Source of the DNA: Maniola hyperantus
Lineage: Eukaryota > Arthropoda > Insecta > Lepidoptera > Nymphalidae
Direction: 5' to 3'
NCBI RefSeq assembly: GCF_902806685.2
Contig: NC_048546.1
Span: forward strand, 1,674,001-1,738,000
DNA length: 64,000 nucleotides
In this document: positions 1 through 11,500 of the stretch, in pieces
Position numbering within the stretch: the first letter of the stretch is position 1
Layout of the letters: every line of letters starts with the position of its first letter
Notes under the pieces: generated by a model
What the model was told of the DNA's origin: nothing
What the model saw: the letters and a program-made list of their open reading frames with translations, nothing else
Database searches by the model: none
Position numbers and translations under genes: made by a program

Positions 1-149
1 CTTATTCGGAATGTAAGCTACTCTACCGTCTCTACTCTAATCTTTTGTAGGTACAGCTTTCATCTAAAAGCTGTAAAATGGATGGGCCGTGAAAAGGTAA
101 CAGTCAGACAGATACACTTTCGCATATATACTTAGTTTAGCTTAGATAC
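1..149 (+). repeat. Fragment of repeat family A
   Basis: Positions 60-140 match the 3' part of family A seen many times in the window (a 'gatgggccgtgaaaag' stretch, then 'cagacagatacactttcgca'). Nothing else is seen before the first exon. Confidence 0.6.
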
Positions 150-175
150 CTACCTAGCTTGAATTGAATATTTAC

Positions 176-500
176 CAGAACTGTTAGTAACCGTTTTCAA
201 AACATTAGCAGTTTCATACAGCAACGCATCGAGGTCTACAGTGTCCTCCAAGAAAACATTGAACCTATTGATATCCAGATAGGTCCCCTCTTTACCCTCC
301 TCCTCTTTTAGCCCTTTCCTCTCAATCTGCGCGTACGGCGCGATCACACGACGAGTGACTTTGTCTAGTTTGTTCGACGCTACCAAGAAATGGGATTGGG
401 ATTTGGGAACACTGCTAGGTTTCCTGTCATCACTACCCTGGTTTATAGTGTCCAATCTGCTCTTGATTGACTTGGCACTACGAGGCATTGGGTCGCTCAT
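176..500 (-). CDS. First coding exon of a possible GAF-domain cyclic nucleotide phosphodiesterase (PDE10-like)
   Basis: The frame runs from the ATG at 500 for 108 codons to a donor-like GTAAAT beginning at 175, leaving phase 1. The rest of the gene lies beyond the left edge. The N-terminal half is basic, Ser/Pro-rich and low in structure (MSDPMPRSAKSIKSRLD). The end reads VDLDALLYETANVLKTVTNSSG, which by pattern resembles the first helix of a phosphodiesterase GAF domain; PDE10-type proteins have a comparable LLYELSSIIK segment. That assignment is inference from memory and only about 25 residues support it. A longer reading from a GTG at 527 exists, but the ATG is the natural start. The exon sits directly downstream of a 30-bp tandem repeat. 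If not a PDE, it is an unrecognised protein with a coding-like exon. Confidence 0.45.
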
Positions 501-665
501 GATTTCTAGTTTTCGAAAGAAACTCACTTGAATTTCTAGTTTTTCAAATCAACTCGCGCGAATTTCTAGTTTTTCAAACCAACTCGCTCAAATTTCCAGT
601 TTTTCAAACCAATTTGCTCGAATTTCTAGTTTTTGAAATCAACTCGCTCGAATTTCTTGTTTTTG
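501..665. repeat. 30-bp minisatellite, about 5.5 copies
   Basis: Units begin with 'aatttctagt' or a close variant at 501, 531, 561, 591, 621 and 651, so the period is exactly 30 bp. On the minus strand the array runs up to the ATG at 500, so it is 5' UTR or proximal promoter. Although 30 is a multiple of three, the reading frame of the exon meets a TGA in the second unit, so the array is not coding as a whole. Confidence 0.85.
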
Positions 666-896
666 ACACCATATCTAGACACCATCTGACACACTAGACA
701 ATTTTGATTAGTCATCATTGCTTAATTTTTATTCTTATAAAATATTTGCCCATTATTTACCAGCCTACCTAATAACACGCGTAGCTGCGTAGTCAGATCA
801 ATGAGGTACTTATAATGCGTCCAAATCGAGTTCTCACGCGCCATTTTTACTTTGTGCCAATTGTCATGTCAAAAGTACGCATTTAGTCCTTATTTT

Positions 897-1010
897 TACC
901 CGCACAGCCCCCGCGCTTAGCCGGTTCGGGATAGCGCGGGTGACGGGCGAGTGTGCAGGGCGTCCTCCCACTTCACCTCATACTCCGATTGTCATCTCGA
1001 CCTTTCGCGA
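897..1010 (-). repeat. Fragment of GC-rich palindromic repeat (family Y)
   Basis: Matches the sequence at 7150-7285, 28235-28478 and 44203-44290: a GC-rich 'cacagcccccgcgctta' block followed by an AT-mixed 'tgtcatctcgacctttcgcg' end. A non-autonomous DNA element is likely because the full copy at 7150 has inverted ends. Confidence 0.6.
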
Positions 1011-1406
1011 AGTATACTTCGTACCCCAATCCGATATCGTCAAAAACCGATATGATAAGTAGGCACTTTGTCCATTCTTCATTGAAATTTGAATTTTTTA
1101 AAATAAATAAATAGTATTTTAAAAGGCAATGCATTTTGAATAGGTACTTACTTAAATTGTTCAAAGTTAAACTACAAAATACAAAATATACCACATTTTA
1201 TTCCAAATATATCTACTTACTTATTTTATTATGATCTTGGATACAATACAATTTGATTATTATTTAACTCATTTTAGTAAAAAAATTACAGCGAATATAA
1301 TTAACACGTAGTTATCTTAAAAGTAACTAATAATGAAAGTGACATATTTTTCTTTTCAATAATAAATACATGAGTTAACAAAAAAGTACAAGCAATTTTT
1401 AATATA

Positions 1407-1568
1407 GTCTCGCAAATTGCTATTGCGCTGCAACCATGTCTCATTACCATCGAAATAACGTCATTTTGACGTCAGCTGAAATAAAAATATACCATCAGCT
1501 CGAAACTTCAGTCTAGTGACTCTGACGTCACTAAAACGGCGGCCACGCGCATTTGCAATTTGCGGGAC
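1407..1568. mobile_element. MITE with 'gtcccgcaaattgc' inverted ends, copy 1
   Basis: Left end gtctcgcaaattgc and right end gcaatttgcgggac are inverted copies. The interior holds 'aacgtcattttgacgtcagc' and 'ggcggccac', also found in the second copy at 50430-50579. The target duplication is not resolved. Confidence 0.65.
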
Positions 1569-1682
1569 TTATAACAACATCTAATGAGTTGATGACACAC
1601 AAACATCAGGCTAATATACAGAAGTTAAAAATTAAAAATAATTGAAAATATATAATTACAGCATTATTGTAAACTAGATTAT

Positions 1683-1878
1683 GCCTTCAATTTTGTCAGC
1701 GTGGATTTAGGTTTTAAAAATCCTGTGGAGTTTGGGAACATTTCTCCAGGATAAAAAGTAGCCCATGTTCGTCTCGAAGATATCCAATCTCTCTTTCCAA
1801 AGGTCAAAATCGGTTAAACAGATGGGCCGTGAAAAGATCACAAACAGACAGACACATTTATGATATTAATATGGATTA
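1683..1878 (+). repeat. Repeat family A copy
   Basis: Starts with a diverged 'gtcagcgtggatttaggttt' and ends with 'gatgggccgtgaaaag', 'cagacagacaca' and a 'gatattaatatggatt' tail. Family A resembles the short Metulj-like SINE/RTE tails common in butterflies; the class name is inference. Confidence 0.7.
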
Positions 1879-2227
1879 AATTTTCATCAGTCAAAGAATA
1901 TAACCATACATACATATTTACAATACCCTAGCACAGTACTTTGATAGCAACAATGTGACAATCGCAATCACTTCTATACATTATGCCAAGTGCCAAAAAG
2001 GTTGGAACTCTTTCATTTTATGAGATAGCCTATGTCACTCTTATGTGTCCATGCAAAAATCACGACGATCCGTTACTATGTTGCATCGCGATTGAAGGAC
2101 AAAAAACAAAACCAGTTTCCGTTTACAATACATATTAGTAGGATTATGTGGCAAACACTTTATCCATTGGCTTAAAAGACATTTTTCGAGTGCAATGAAA
2201 TCATGATAAGCAATGAGAATTTTTTGA

Positions 2228-2468
2228 CAACCTCCCTGGTGCAGTGGTGAGCGCGAGCCAATAAATGAGAAGTCCCGGGTTTGATTTAAATAGGTGAATT
2301 TATAATTTCAAAATTGACTCTGAACTGGTGTAGTGGGAGTCCACAGTCCACAGCCATGGCTAATTACCACCCTAGTAGTGTGTAGAAACTTATAGAGGCT
2401 AGCCCACTATTACCACTTACCACCAGGTGAGATCACAGTCAAGGGCTAACTTGTAAATAAAAAAAAAT
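2228..2468 (+). mobile_element. tRNA-derived SINE (family F)
   Basis: An A-box-like segment (cctggtgcagtggtgagcg) is followed by a degenerate B box (cccgggtttgattt). The conserved body ends in 'accaggtgagatcacagtca', 'agggctaac' and a poly(A) tract at 2456-2468. Other copies lie at 16680-16900, 17445-17645, 25497-25635 and 56190-56455. It lies just downstream of the ashwin gene. Confidence 0.75.
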
Positions 2469-2534
2469 AGAAATGATCAAGTGCTAGAGGGAGACTGCAG
2501 TTAGCTAAGTTACAGTTCCTAAGATCGCATTATT

Positions 2535-2597
2535 TTAGGGCCATGTTATAAGTTTCCTGTCCTTCTTGGGAGGCGGACTGTCCATAACTGGGGATAC
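2535..2597 (-). CDS. ashwin exon 3 (terminal)
   Basis: Acceptor TTTCTTGTTTTAG just before 2597. The exon encodes VSPVMDSPPPKKDRKLITWP and a TAA at 2535-2537. The ITWP ending is the family's C-terminal signature; the exon is too short for an ordinary ORF search. Confidence 0.9.
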   Translation of the reverse strand, partial: VSPVMDSPPPKKDRKLITWP

Positions 2598-3946
2598 CTA
2601 AAACAAGAAATAAACAGTTGAATTTAAATAGAGTTACTAGAGGAACTAAAATTAATTGAAAGATCTAAATGTAGTGCTATCATTTTTACCAGGAAACATT
2701 ATGAAAAAGATAGCAATATATTATTTAAATGTGTCATTTTAGTTTAGAGACTGTACAACAGAACTTGTAGCTTTAGTTTTAAGTTTGCGTAATAATTATC
2801 ACCACTATATCTTAGAAATCCAACATCTGACCATCAAAAAGAGTTATTAATTACCTAGTTTGAATAAATCATTTGACTTTGACTTTGAATTAGCCACATA
2901 GTTAGAATATTATAAGGACTCAACCCACACAATTAATTTCTAAATGTGTAAACCGAAAAGGTGACTGATCTATCAACATACAGCTCAAACTACTGAACGG
3001 ATCTGGCTGAAATTTGGCATGCAGATATCTATTATGACGTACACATCCACTAAGATTTTTTTAAATTCAATCCCTAAGGCGGTAAAATAGGGGTTCGAAA
3101 TTTGTGTAGTTCATGCGGATGAAGTTGCAGGCATAAGCTAGTTTCTAATAAAATGTGTCTGAACCAACAAAGCAAATCCATAATATTTTCCTTCAATTGT
3201 CACTTGATCACCAAAGTTACGGATTACATTGTTCTTCAATTAATGCATTTCTACAATAAAAAACTAAGCCTTAGTCCTACAAATGCCATTGAAAATATAT
3301 TGAATCAAAATATTATATCAACTGTTGACTTTCCACAACCCAGTCCCTACCTCATGGGCTATATCTATAGTGAAATGGTATACCTACTTATTGTTATGGA
3401 TTGAAATATATAAAGTAATTTATCATTTGTAATACAATAATCCAACTTACAGCATCAACAGACATCTTCCTCTTGTTTACATTTATGCTGAAACTTGGAT
3501 ACTTATTATTTTGTGCCTGATTGTCCAATTTTATTCTCTTCATATGACATGACAGCAAATCTGGCGGTGGCTTTAGTCTCTCACAAGGCGAGTGTAAGGA
3601 CTTCTTGCTGACGCTGTTATAGTTGAACGTGTTTAACTTTACGACAGGCTCGGGACTCGAAGGTCTGACTTTGTTTAGAACTTTCCCTCTACCAGAATCT
3701 CTGTACTTTCTCTGCCCGTACGGCACACAAAACTGATGAAACAAGTCCAATAGCTCATCTCTCGCCATCCTGTGCAAGTTTTGAATTCGCAAATGTCGCT
3801 GAAAAGAAATACAATTATATAATAATACAAAAAACAGGCGAAATTGCGTGCTAGTAGAAACCTTAGGATACCTCTTGAATAATCTGCATTAACTGCTCGT
3901 TTGTTAATAGCTCCGGATGCAGCAACATTTCACAAGGTATAGCCAT
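2535..3946 (-). CDS. Ashwin homologue, complete three-exon gene
   Basis: Three exons (3872-3946, 3451-3798, 2535-2597) give 161 residues. The start MAIPCEMLLHPELLTNEQL carries the HPELL segment, then a helical region LHRMARDELLDLFHQFCVP, the basic motif QRKYRDSGRGK, an internal RLKPPP and a C-terminus KKDRKLITWP. These match vertebrate ashwin (C2orf49) in order: a HPELLS start, a D/L-rich helix followed by PLPQR and RWGK, RLKPPP, and a VTWP end. Human ashwin is longer (about 230 residues). Ashwin is a small nuclear protein found with tRNA-ligase complex proteins and linked to survival and axis patterning in frog embryos; no enzyme activity is known. The gene is transcribed away from Popdc, with 1131 bp between start codons. 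Intron 2 holds one family I and one family B repeat. Confidence 0.9.
2655..2800 (+). repeat. MITE-like repeat (family I) copy
   Basis: Contains 'ctaaatgtagtgctatc', 'aaaaagatagcaatatatta' and 'tttagtttagagactgt'. The same order is found at 24274-24387, 47955-48080, 58895-59075 and 61285-61385. Intron 2 of ashwin. Confidence 0.6.
2940..3143 (-). repeat. Repeat family B copy
   Basis: Reads 'aaggtgactgatctatcaac', 'ctgaaatttggcatgcagat', 'attatgacgta' and ends 'ggcataagctagt'. It is the reverse of the copies at 34975 and 46715. Intron 2 of ashwin. Confidence 0.75.
3451..3798 (-). CDS. ashwin exon 2
   Basis: Acceptor TTTCTTTTCAG ends at 3799. The exon opens CGACATTTGCG (RHL), runs 116 codons, and ends ...MSVDA before a consensus donor GTAAGT (3445-3450). 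Phase 0. Confidence 0.9.
3872..3946 (-). CDS. ashwin exon 1
   Basis: ATG at 3946; 25 codons ending in ATTCAAGAG before a donor GTATCC. Phase 0. Confidence 0.88.
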
Positions 3947-5077
3947 TGTTCTGTATCACATTACACACATTTTTTATTATGAATTTAATGCGTTTTTATA
4001 GATTTTTTGCAAAAAGGCGCCAGAGTGCCAGCAGCTACTTGGCCAAAACAAGTTTGACAGCACTTTGACAGCTGACAATTAAAGATGGCTGACTGCTGTC
4101 AAAAACAACAGATATAGTAATATAAAAAATCTGTTCCCAACAGACTAAAATTAAATAATCTTATTTTAATCTGTTGGTAACAGCACAAACTGTCAACTAT
4201 TAATCGGTAAATAATTTTTATGTAACCTGTGAATATTCGTACAGGCCAGTGTTTCTACTTTTTGGGATTTCGCCCTATTTTAGGGACCCTATTTTGTAAG
4301 ACGTCCGTTCGTTCATCCGTCTGTCTGTCAGTGGACTGTATCTCATGAACGGTAACAGGTACAGAGTTGAAATTTTTTACAAATGTGTACCTACATTTCT
4401 ATTGCCACTAAAACAACAATATACTGAAGACTTCAAAGTAGCTGCTATGAAACAACAATAAAAAGATATTATTTTGAAGATGTTTTTTCTTGTACGATGG
4501 TACAGAACCCTTCGTTTCCGACTAGCACTTGAATGGTTTTTGTAGATGTAGATTTTTAATATTTTTACTAGATTAATTAACTAATTATTATGATTTTGCG
4601 CCAAAGTCATTGAGGGATAGGCAGATTCCTCCAGAAATAAAATGAAAATCGTGATTCGTGAGTGGAAACTGGAAACACTGTTTATGGTCTCTCTCACACA
4701 CACATTTCACAGTACGACTGTCATTTCTGCACAGGCTTCGATTGTTTGCTTCACTGTTTTCCAATATTTTATTTTGGACTCTTGACCGAATTTGTTGACT
4801 CGCTTTAGTTAAAATAATTTTGCGTTACCTCATCGGTGTTATTTTGTAACAAGTATTTTTGAGTGGTTGCATTTTTAGTCGCTTTATTTTGTAGTAAAAA
4901 AAATAAACCTCGCAAAAAAGTTTAATACCTTCATGTTACTTAAATTACTCAATTACATAAAAAATAGTGTTCGTACTGTTGTGATTTGAGTGAGATAAAA
5001 TAGCGCGCCAATGCACGACGCCGCCGGGAAAATATCGATGTGTAAAGTGGACCGGGAGCGTTTTATTCGGTGGGACT
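3947..5077. promoter_or_regulatory. Divergent intergenic region between ashwin and Popdc
   Basis: 1131 bp separate the two ATGs, which point outward. No clear TATA box is placed before either gene. Positions 4250-4520 hold a degenerate repeat (ends 'gtctgtctgtcagtggactg' and 'gtacgatggtacagaaccct'), so the usable promoter regions are probably 3947-4240 and 4520-5077. The Popdc 5' UTR is likely within about 200 bp of 5078. A shared or bidirectional promoter is inference from layout. Confidence 0.55.
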
Positions 5078-5551
5078 ATGTTGTTTCTCAGTGCCTTAGC
5101 GATAGGGATGATTACTGGCTTGCAGAATGTTACCACGGAGGTGCCGACGACGGAGAGTGACGTAGAGTCGACTACTGACATGGGGCTTCCGGAGCCGACG
5201 AAGCCCTCCGTGGTTACTGACTTCGTGAACGTGACGATTCAGGAGCGCTCGATGTGGGACCTGTACTTGAACCACTGCCCCAAGTGGCGTCCTGTCAACC
5301 ATGTATTCTTCCAAGCAGCCAATGTGTTCTTCTTGCTGTCGTTCCTGGCTCCGCACACCCCCGGCGGGCTGATCTGGCTGCGGGTGGCGCTGATCGTGGG
5401 GTGCGCATTCTCGGGCCTGTGGGCATGGAGTATAGAGTGCTACTTGGATGCTGTGGTGTGGAACAGTGTGTTTATTGCTATAAACTTTGTGTACTTCTCA
5501 GTGCAGTTTTACTTGCTGCGTCCCATCAAGTTTCATAAGGATATTGAAGCG
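5078..5551 (+). CDS. Popdc exon 1
   Basis: 158 codons from ATG to ...FHKDIEA, then donor GTAAGA at 5552. It contains the glycosylated N-terminus, all three membrane segments and the start of the Popeye domain. Phase 0. Its GC content is well above the flanks. Confidence 0.92.
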
Positions 5552-8500
5552 GTAAGATTCATGATTACTTACTTAAACTTATTTTTTCATTTTATTAGAT
5601 ACTACAAGCTGATGTCTGCAACTTCAATCCAGTAGAACTTTCATTTTCCAGGATAAAAAGTTCCAAATCTGTACCAAATTTCATCAAAATCGGTTAAACT
5701 GTTAGGCTGTGAAAAGCTAGCAGACAGACAGACACACTTTTGCTTAAATAATATTAATAAATGTATGGCTAATGGACTAAGAGCCAGTGTGTGCCAGACA
5801 GACAGACAGAGTGTAGACAGAAGTTTGGATCATGGTGGCTTTTGGAGATAACAGGTAATAAAGGTGTAAAAAAAACCTACATCAAAGTATAATGTCTCAT
5901 TTATTTTATTATCTTCAATTATTAGTATTAGAAGTTACGTCATGCATTGGCAGACACTTAGTATTGTGGCAATCCCCTGCCAGACAGCATTAAACTTAAA
6001 CAACTCATTAAACTTTAAGGGTGTCTGGCACGGGTTCGCCACTTCACTAGTGTCTGGGAATGCATGATCTGATTCCTAATACTATTCCGAACAAAATATA
6101 AAAAAATTAGACTTTATCCTTAAATATAAGATTTTATACTTCTTTGTTACCTTTTGTCCTGCCAAAGACCATAATCCAAACTTCATAGTTGCAGATCGTT
6201 CCTCTCTATACTGGGAACAATATGCAGACAAACTTCCAGCTTTTATAAAATAACGAAGTTCTGGCACGCGCTGGCTCTCTCTCATTATTATTATTTGATT
6301 ACAGCCTTGACAAAAAAATTAATAGTGCAGTCTATGATGGAACATGGTCACACACAACACAACTTAATTAATTAAAGAAAGATTTAATGAACTAAAGTTT
6401 TTGACACCATCACATTATGTACAAAGTTACATAAGTTCTTCTTCTTATATTTACATACATAAGTTACTTTAATTATTTTAATAGTCTGCTGTAATTTGAT
6501 AATATGTAATATGCAAAAGTATCACAAAGTTGCGCTAATTTATTCATTATCATCACAGTTAATAATATAGTTGCTATCACGAATTCTTATTATTGACTTG
6601 CCTTATCTTAATACCTTGTTGCATTAATAAATATTTAACATATTATTTACTACCTAAATACAAGATAATTTATCACTTCTAGTAATCTTATTAGAAGTGA
6701 TAAATTATCTTAAAAGAATCTTAAAAGTAGGTTATATCACACAAAAAAAATTAAATTGTGGTCATGAACTTATAATTAGTATTTTCAATATTCGAAGTAA
6801 GATAACTATATCAAGTTGGGTATCATATCAAAAGAATTTTTATTATGATATTTTTATGCATCATTGTTTTTGAATTGTCTTGCAAAAGTTTGAAAAAATA
6901 CGACTGGTGTAGTATGGAACCGTCCGTGCGCGAGCCTGACTCGCACTCGGCCGGTTTTTCATTGAACTATCTATGCTTAGCTATAATAACTAACTGCATC
7001 AGCTGATATGCCACATGCAAAGTGTTGAGACTGTTAACCAGAGGCGAATTGAATGCCGAGAGCGCCCTAGGCAAGCACCTCATAGGCGTCCCTCTAGCAG
7101 CCATATTAAAAAAATTACTAATTTCGAAAGAACGATGAATCGTATATAGTCCGCGACAGATTGAGATGGCAATCGGGGTATGAGGCGGGGGGCCACCCCG
7201 CACACCCACACCGAGTTAGCGCGGGGGCTGTGCGGGTGTGGAAGGCGTTTCCTCCTCGATTGCCATCTCGACCTGTAGCGTATTGTAATTGCAAAGTTAG
7301 TAGTTGGCTTTGCTATAAAGAAGAGGCGGTCAGTCCAAGATTTTGCATAGAAAAGAAGAAATCTGAAGCGCAGACTCAATAATCCAACTCTACATGATCG
7401 CGCGCGCCCCTTCGTAATCTCGCGCCCCTAGGCACGTGCCTAGTTTGCCTTAGGGATAATCCGCCTCTGCTGCTAACCCTTGTTTGTGCTGCTGTATCTG
7501 CCACAGAATTTGACAAGGAACTGTGAAGTGGAGGCAAACAGATCGGAGACGGTCGCAGTGATTCAGGGATATCAAGGACCTGCATAGCCCCAAAGAAGAA
7601 GAAGAAAGAACCCTTGTTTGTTCTGGACCTGGCAACTAAAACCTATCTTTGAGTTAAGATATCATATTAATCTTCGTAAACAAAAACCCCCCTTTCGTAA
7701 ACAGATTGCAATAACAAAGATGGGGGTGCATCAATATTTGGCAGCAAGCGTTTGGCTCAACAATGAATCATATTGGTTTCGAAAGTCGATAGACATGGAA
7801 GGGGCATACGGTGCGCGCAATCGAGGCCTTCTATTGCAGTTTTTGGTCCAAGTGATAAGGAACTTTTATCAAAAGCCTGAGAAGTCTCTAAATATATAAA
7901 AGGATTGACTGACTGATCTATCAACGCACAGCTGAAACTACTGGACGGATCGGGCTGAATTTTGGAATGCAGATAGCCAATTATGACGTAGGCATCCGCT
8001 AAGAAAGGATTTTTGAAAATTCAACCCTTAAGGGGGTGAAATAGGGGTTTGAAATTTATGTAGTCCACGCGGACGAAGTCGCGAGCATAAGCTAGTCTTG
8101 TCATAAGCAATTGGGGTGGTGCACTTGCGATGGTACTAGCAAAATAAAAATAAACTTCTGAACCGCTTTTAATGTGACGTCACAATGATTTGACGTCCTT
8201 TTTTAGTTTAATCAATAATTTAAAATGGTTATTACACTTAAAACTAAGGAAGGGCGTGAATTTTACGTATTTTGGAAGACTCTCTATTTAATAATCACTG
8301 TAATCAAACGTAAGACTTCGTTATATGCCGTCGAAAATGCTAACCACTAGACCTAGGAGGCAGAGTGGAGGCTGAACTGCTTATATCCTATCACTTGAAC
8401 CACCACTTCTTGCATGGAAGCCTATTGCCCAACTTGCATGACAAATATTGTTGCCGTATAACTAATTGTTTCTCTGAGCAACTCTCGCCTATTCGCTAAT

Positions 8501-11500
8501 TGCTTTAGCAATCGCATGAATACGTAATAGTTATGCCGATTTAAAACAGTTTCAGGAATAAGGCCTATTTAAACTAATTTTAATTTGCACGATAATTTTT
8601 CCTCTTGTGTTCCGACAGCGATCTTTAAATATTACACTAGATGGGGTGCTTCATAGTAACAACATGTTCTAACGAACATCGGTGTCCGTAATACGCTTTA
8701 GACGCAGTCAAAATTACATGAAGGTACGCAATAAATGAAATACGTAATAGCTCAGCGGGCTATGGAGCGGGCTATGTTGGGTATCTCTCTGTGGAACAAA
8801 ATCCGTAGGAGAGAGAACCAGGGTGACCGACATAACCAACGAATTAGTCAGCTGAAGTGGCAGTGGACAGACCACGTCTGCCGCAGAACCGATGGCCGAT
8901 GGGGCCGACGTGTTCTGAAGTGGAGACCGCGTATCAGCAAGCGCAGTGTGGGACGACCTCCAACCCGCTGAACTGACGACCTTAAGAAGGTAGCGGGAAG
9001 TGGGTGGATGAGGAAGGCGGAGGATCGTGTGTGGTGGCGCGCTCTTGGGAAGGCCTATGTCCAGCAGTGGACGCAAACAGGCTGATTGATTGATTGACGT
9101 AATAAATTAAAATAATAACGTAATAAGTAAAGGAGAATCGGCAAAAACGTGCAGAAATCACTTCAATCGAAAAACTTTGTCATAACTTTATCCCCGTAAA
9201 CCTTAAAATGGACAAATCTGTTAACTAGAAGAACTAGGGTAATTGGGTGCCTAGTTATCAACATTTTCAAAAACTATTGCTGTGAAACGGGACCCGGAAC
9301 TTGTCCCACAACTAAAAATGTTCCAAACTTTTAGTATTCGTCAATTGACAAATAGAGGACACAAAGGTCTGCTGAAGAAAAAATATTGCTCCGAAAGTTC
9401 AACCAATTAAATAAATAGATATCAATAAAATCATCATAATCCTTTGTCCCATCCTAAAATCGTCGTTTCATCAGAAGCGCAGATTGGGGCAGTCCTTGGG
9501 GCAGAAATCAGACACTGCACTTTCCAAGCCAAGCCTTATGCTTCATCTAACCCCAAGTAAGACCGGGTCTTTTTGATAGCGTCATCAAGAATGGTACCTA
9601 GTTACATCATCATTCACCAAGTTTGTTTTGGCCGTTCACGCTTTCTTTGGCCTTGCGGGTTCCAATCCAACGCCTGCCTGGTACATAATCATATGGTCGG
9701 ATATTCGACGCGGTGTAACTAATTGGAAACTTCCTACAATTTGATTACGATCGAACTTTTTTTTGTCGCCTCTGGGTTCAAGGTTCTTCTTGTTTGCTAT
9801 TTTTTCTAGGCTATGGATAGTAAAACAATCCATTAGGTTGCGTAATGTGGTTACCGCACCTGTCTAGTGATCGGAGCCCGTTTACTGGTTAACATTGACA
9901 CCTTATTATATTACTTACTGTAAATAGCCTTTGAACTACTTACTCTTTTCTCGGTAAAATATGCCAATACTAGATGATGCCCGCGACTTCGTACGCGTGT
10001 ATTTAGGTTTTTAAAAATCCCGCGGGAACTTGATTTTCCCGGATCAAAAGTATGTCCTTCCCCGGGATGCAAGCTATCTCTGTACTAGATTTCATCAAAA
10101 TCGGTTAAACTGTTGGGCCGTGAGAAGCTAGCAGACAGACAGACACTTACGCATTTATAATATTAGTATGTATAGGTAAACAACATTTTACTCAGCTTCT
10201 TGTCTATAGTTATTCCTCTCGCTTGAATTGGACTTGTGTGCATCTTATCAATAACAGAACGAACTCGCTACTAACTGACGCAGCCTTCAATAGTTTCCTG
10301 ACAAAGACCTGAATGGTTTTAATTTCTAAGTACTTATTGAAAAAAATATTTTCATTAGTTTTTTGGGAATTCCGTGATAAAAAATTCCCTACGGTAGGTA
10401 CTTACCTATTCACGAAATACTTTACGTAAATATTTTGTTACATTTTCCAGGCTCCCCTATTAAGCAAGTCTCTTCTTCCTAATTTGTTATGTTTGTTTTT
10501 TAGGATCTTCTAATTCTCTTTTCTTCCTAATTTGTGATCATGTTTTGTTGATTTTTCTTTTCTTGGATAGTTAGTTAGTTACTCTACAATATTCAGCTTA
10601 GTTAGGGGCTCACTATGATCTTCATATCGTAAGGTAGGTTATAAGTAAGTAAATTTGTCTAAGCGGTTTTACTTAAACCGTTTCATATTCGCTAAAGTAG
10701 GTCGTGACCTGACCAATTGCTCCACCTCTAACTACTCTATAATGCATAGAATCGGCTCTAAACAAAATTTACCCCGCGCGTAAACCATTTATTTACTGCA
10801 GGATATAAACTATATCTCGGTAAGGAAATGGCGAATCCGTTGGCGCGGGCTTTTATATGACAACTAGCTGACCCGATCCGGCTTCGCTCGGGTGGAATTT
10901 AGAAAATCGAGGTGGGGGTTGAATTTCCAAAAATCCTGAAACACGTATTTCTTCATCTGTGACCGAAAACCCAAATACAATTTTCATGGAAATAACTTGA
11001 AAACTGACGGACTTTCATACAAACTTTCATCCCCTATTTAACTCACTTAGGGGTGGAATTTTGAAAAATCCTTTCTTAGTGGATACCTACTCTTTACAAA
11101 GAATACACCCTCAAAATTTCACGTCTCTAGGACCAGCGGTTTAGTGTCAGTCAGTCAGTCAGAACTTTGAATTTTATATATTTAGATGACTAGATTTTGC
11201 CCGCTCGTTTGCTCGCTATTCATATAAAGAAAATCTTAACATGGTTTATGTTTTTAAAAATCCTATAAGTACGTTTCTCGTTTTTATAGGCTTTTCCAAT
11301 TTAAAAACCATCCTCTGTTCAGCTCTAAAATGCGTTACTCCCATCTTTGAGCCCATCTGCCCATCCACTGTACCAAATTTTATCAAAATCGGTTGAACGG
11401 GTGAGCCCTGAAAAGCTAACAGACAGACACACTTTCGCATTTATAATATTAGTATCGATAAAAACTACTTACGTATTACGATACTTTTTTCACAACACCG

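Noticed and set aside
501..665. CRISPR-like or coding 10-residue repeat
   Set aside because: Units are contiguous without spacers, and the reading frame of the exon hits a stop in the second unit.
3153..3404. 83-codon plus-strand frame inside the ashwin intron
   Set aside because: No domain, AT-driven composition and overlap with repeat remnants.
5096..5538. Long frames on the other strand and in another frame over Popdc exon 1
   Set aside because: They are shadows of the GC-rich exon; only the frame from 5078 has membrane segments and the Popeye match.
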